From JBFMHP01 sp040752855 (GTDB lineage Bacteria; Pseudomonadota; Gammaproteobacteria; RBG-16-57-12), in NCBI GenBank assembly GCA_040752855.1, contig JBFMHP010000015.1:1-7006 (forward strand): a stretch of 7,006 bases of DNA, in the 5' to 3' direction. This document shows, in pieces, positions 6,190 to 7,006 of the stretch; positions within the stretch are counted from its first letter, which is position 1; every line of letters begins with the position of its first letter. Below the pieces are notes generated by a model. The model was given only the letters and a program-made list of their open reading frames with translations, was not told the origin of the DNA and searched no databases. Both the position numbers and the translations under genes were made by a program.

Positions 6190-6246
6190 CAGCTAAAAGC
6201 GGCTCGCACTGCGCTGCGCTCCGTTGCTCGTCCCCGCTTTTAGCTG
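6190..6246. repeat. 13-bp perfect inverted repeat with 31-nt loop
   Basis: CAGCTAAAAGCGG (6190-6202) pairs with CCGCTTTTAGCTG (6234-6246). The motif GCTAAAAGC recurs at about 6784-6792, and the related TTTTAGCCGC occurs at 786-795. The loop is G/C-rich and contains GCGCTGCGCT-type sequence. Role unknown. Confidence 0.6.
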
Positions 6247-6310
6247 CCCGCCTCCCGTCCGCCCCAAAGGGGCTCCCTCAAAAACAAAGCGGGGGGTCCG
6301 TGGCTCCGGT

Positions 6311-6441
6311 CTTACCGGGAATGGCTATGAGAGATAGCAACCAGTCCCGTCGTTGGCAAGGGTGAAATGCACGGCGCAAAAAGCCGCGCCGCCCTTGCCA
6401 ACGCCGTGCCCGGTCGCTATGCGGTCGCCATGCCCGGTAAG
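6311..6441. repeat. About 130-bp nested inverted repeat, possible structured leader RNA or cruciform
   Basis: The left arm 6311-6362 and right arm 6392-6441 match through three blocks in order. CTTACCGGGAATGGC pairs with GCCATGCCCGGTAAG (14 of 15). ATAGCAACC pairs with GGTCGCTAT (8 of 9). CGTTGGCAAGGG pairs with CCCTTGCCAACG (12 of 12). The 29-nt apical part holds a small CGGC/GCCG stem around an A5 run. It ends 55 nt before the start of the small gene at 6497, so it would lie in that gene's leader. It may be a regulatory RNA element or a DNA cruciform. Confidence 0.65.
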
Positions 6442-6455
6442 CCCTCAGAGGGCTT
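6439..6455 (+). repeat. Short hairpin before the small gene
   Basis: AAGCCCT, CAG, AGGGCTT: a perfect 7-bp stem with a 3-nt loop directly after the long inverted repeat. No T-run follows, and it lies 42 nt before ATG 6497, so it could be an attenuating or stabilising leader hairpin. Confidence 0.45.
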
Positions 6456-6496
6456 GGCAAGCAAGCCGCACTGTGACCAACAACGGAGAAACCATC

Positions 6497-6742
6497 ATGA
6501 ACAACAACACACCTTGGCAGATTGAAAAGATCATTGAAGTTGCGATCACCTTGAAGCTCACAGGCAGCACCGGGGCCAGCACGGGCGAACGGATCGCGGC
6601 GGCCTTCGTGCTGAACGATCAGCACCATCTGCCTGATAGCTACAGCGATATCCTCGAAGCCTGGGATCGCCTCGATGACGAGTGGCAACACTACGTCAGG
6701 CTCATCAAGCGCGATTACATGCACCTCATCGAAGCCGGTTAA
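6497..6742 (+). CDS. Small conserved-looking acidic protein of unknown function
   Basis: An 81-residue protein starting at ATG 6497. GGAG at 6485-6488 lies 8 nt upstream, which decides this start over an open upstream extension that would translate the inverted repeat. It has no signal peptide or membrane segment. Residues 6-22 (PWQIEKIIEVAITLKLT) and about 45-79 (DSYSDILEAWDRLDDEWQHY, then VRLIKRDYMHLIEAG) should form amphipathic helices rich in acidic and aromatic residues, with a GSTGASTGERIAAAF segment between them. The codon pattern is clean and the composition protein-like. I do not recognise the family. It has its own structured leader and a terminator-like hairpin on its stop codon, so it appears to be a separate unit carried by the element. 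Confidence 0.75.
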   Translation: MNNNTPWQIEKIIEVAITLKLTGSTGASTGERIAAAFVLNDQHHLPDSYSDILEAWDRLDDEWQHYVRLIKRDYMHLIEAG

Positions 6743-6751
6743 ACCGGCTTC
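6731..6751 (+). terminator. Palindrome spanning the small gene's stop codon, terminator-like
   Basis: GAAGCCGGTT, A, AACCGGCTTC is a perfect 10-1-10 palindrome, which as RNA would form an 8-bp stem with a TTAAA loop. The TAA stop lies in the loop. No T-run follows, so termination would be weak or helped by the next hairpin. Confidence 0.5.
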
Positions 6752-6753
6752 AA

Positions 6754-6777
6754 TCCAGGGCGCGGCCGCACCCTGGA
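6754..6777 (+). terminator. Second hairpin after the small gene
   Basis: TCCAGGG (6754-6760) pairs with CCCTGGA (6771-6777) around a CGCGGCCGCA loop. It directly follows the stop-codon palindrome. No T-run is present, so its role as a terminator is tentative. Confidence 0.4.
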
Positions 6778-6820
6778 GCAGCGGCTAAAAGCACAGACAT
6801 CCTCGTCCTGCTGCTTTACA

Positions 6821-7006
6821 ATGCGGCCTATGCACGCGCTCAGGCTCGATCAGAAAACCGAACCGCTAAGCCGAAAACCGCCTCTAGGCGAAAAACGGCC
6901 CCGGCTCCGTCTCGTCTGGACGAATCCCAACTTAAGCGCCGGAACGCACAAGGAAAAATCGGAAGCTACGCCGGCGCCGTCGTATGGCCGAGTTCTTTAC
7001 AACTAC
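6821..7006 (+). CDS. Open frame running off the window end into an Rhs-like YNY (doubtful)
   Basis: From ATG 6821, or ATG 6830 in the same frame, 62 codons stay open to the window edge and end VLYNY. The N-terminal part is basic and proline-rich (LSRKPPLGEKRPRLRLVW) and resembles no Rhs core; there is no clear RBS. TACAAT at 6817-6822 is a good -10, with CAGACA 17 bp upstream. The last nine bases and their frame equal the start of the rhs fragment at 1-9. It could be the beginning of an orphan rhs-tip gene or chance read-through. Confidence 0.25.
   Translation, partial: MRPMHALRLDQKTEPLSRKPPLGEKRPRLRLVWTNPNLSAGTHKEKSEATPAPSYGRVLYNY
6851..6895. repeat. Spaced A-tracts with repeated GAAAACCG motif
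   Basis: CAGAAAACCG (6851), CCGAAAACCG (6871) and GCGAAAAACGG (6888) place three A-tracts about 18-20 bp apart, near two helical turns. CCGCCT/AGGCG around 6879-6890 can form a short stem. Such spacing can bend DNA. No protein family is recognisable in 6780-7006. Confidence 0.4.
6998..7006 (+). repeat. Terminal 9-bp direct repeat TACAACTAC (other copy at 1-9)
   Basis: The last nine bases are identical to the first nine, and both read Tyr-Asn-Tyr in an open frame. The repeat cannot be extended because both copies lie at the window edges. Confidence 0.6.

Larger units (their letters stand above)
5563..6496. other. Noncoding, hairpin-rich region between integrase and small gene
   Basis: About 930 bp with no frame that has a good start, RBS and protein-like sequence; open frames here translate repeats and change composition repeatedly. 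Besides the elements listed separately it holds smaller inverted repeats: GTGCCGT/ACGGCAC at 5862-5868 and 5881-5887, CCCCCT/AGGGGG around 5956-5971, TTGCCGC/GCGGCAA at 6111-6117 and 6140-6146, and GCCCC/GGGGC at 6116-6128. The density of palindromes suggests recombination sites, structured RNA or replication signals rather than decayed genes. Confidence 0.6.

Noticed and set aside
6814..6836. A third degenerate dif-like site around TTTACAATGCGGCCTATGCA
   Set aside because: Only the centre and one arm resemble the others and the spacing is shifted; the match is too weak to claim.
1..7006. tRNA or rRNA genes as integration target
   Set aside because: No cloverleaf with a T-loop motif or rRNA segment was recognised on either strand by eye.

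Overview
This GC-rich window has the codon use, Rhs toxin tip and mobile-element style of a beta- or gammaproteobacterium; no gene in it fixes the genus. It holds a compact mobile element lying beside an Rhs (polymorphic toxin) locus.

Layout. (1) 1-790: the 3' end of an rhs gene, which is the end of the conserved core followed by a variable, cysteine-rich C-terminal tip with a hydrophobic tail. A small gene 10 nt downstream is probably its immunity protein, and a strong Rho-independent terminator closes the unit. This part is visibly more AT-rich than the rest. (2) 803-1330: an XRE-family repressor on the minus strand, back to back with the next gene. The two share a 124-nt control region in which a perfect 7-3-7 palindrome lies between overlapping divergent promoters. 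(3) 1328-5562: a large primase-ATPase (CHC2 zinc finger, TOPRIM, P-loop ATPase, winged-helix-like segment) translationally coupled by TGATG to a XerC/D-type tyrosine recombinase with all catalytic residues. (4) 5563-6496: about 930 bp without a credible gene but full of inverted repeats, including two Xer/dif-like palindromic sites 64 bp apart and a roughly 130-bp nested inverted repeat. (5) 6497-6742: a small conserved-looking acidic protein of unknown function with a good RBS, followed by two hairpins. (6) 6780-7006: an AT-tracted stretch with an open frame that ends in the same nine bases, and in the same frame, with which the window begins.

Working together (inference): repressor, primase-helicase-like replication protein and integrase make a minimal integrative element that may replicate after excision, comparable in logic to P4-like satellites. 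Three sequence signals support DNA-level control. Five GGTCA repeats at an exact 11-bp period (not a multiple of three) lie inside the 3' end of the primase gene. Dif-like recombinase sites lie downstream of the integrase. A dispersed repeat family encodes the ends of both the primase and the integrase. The in-frame terminal repeat at Rhs residues YNY suggests that the window is either one unit between two rhs-core copies or a circular molecule.
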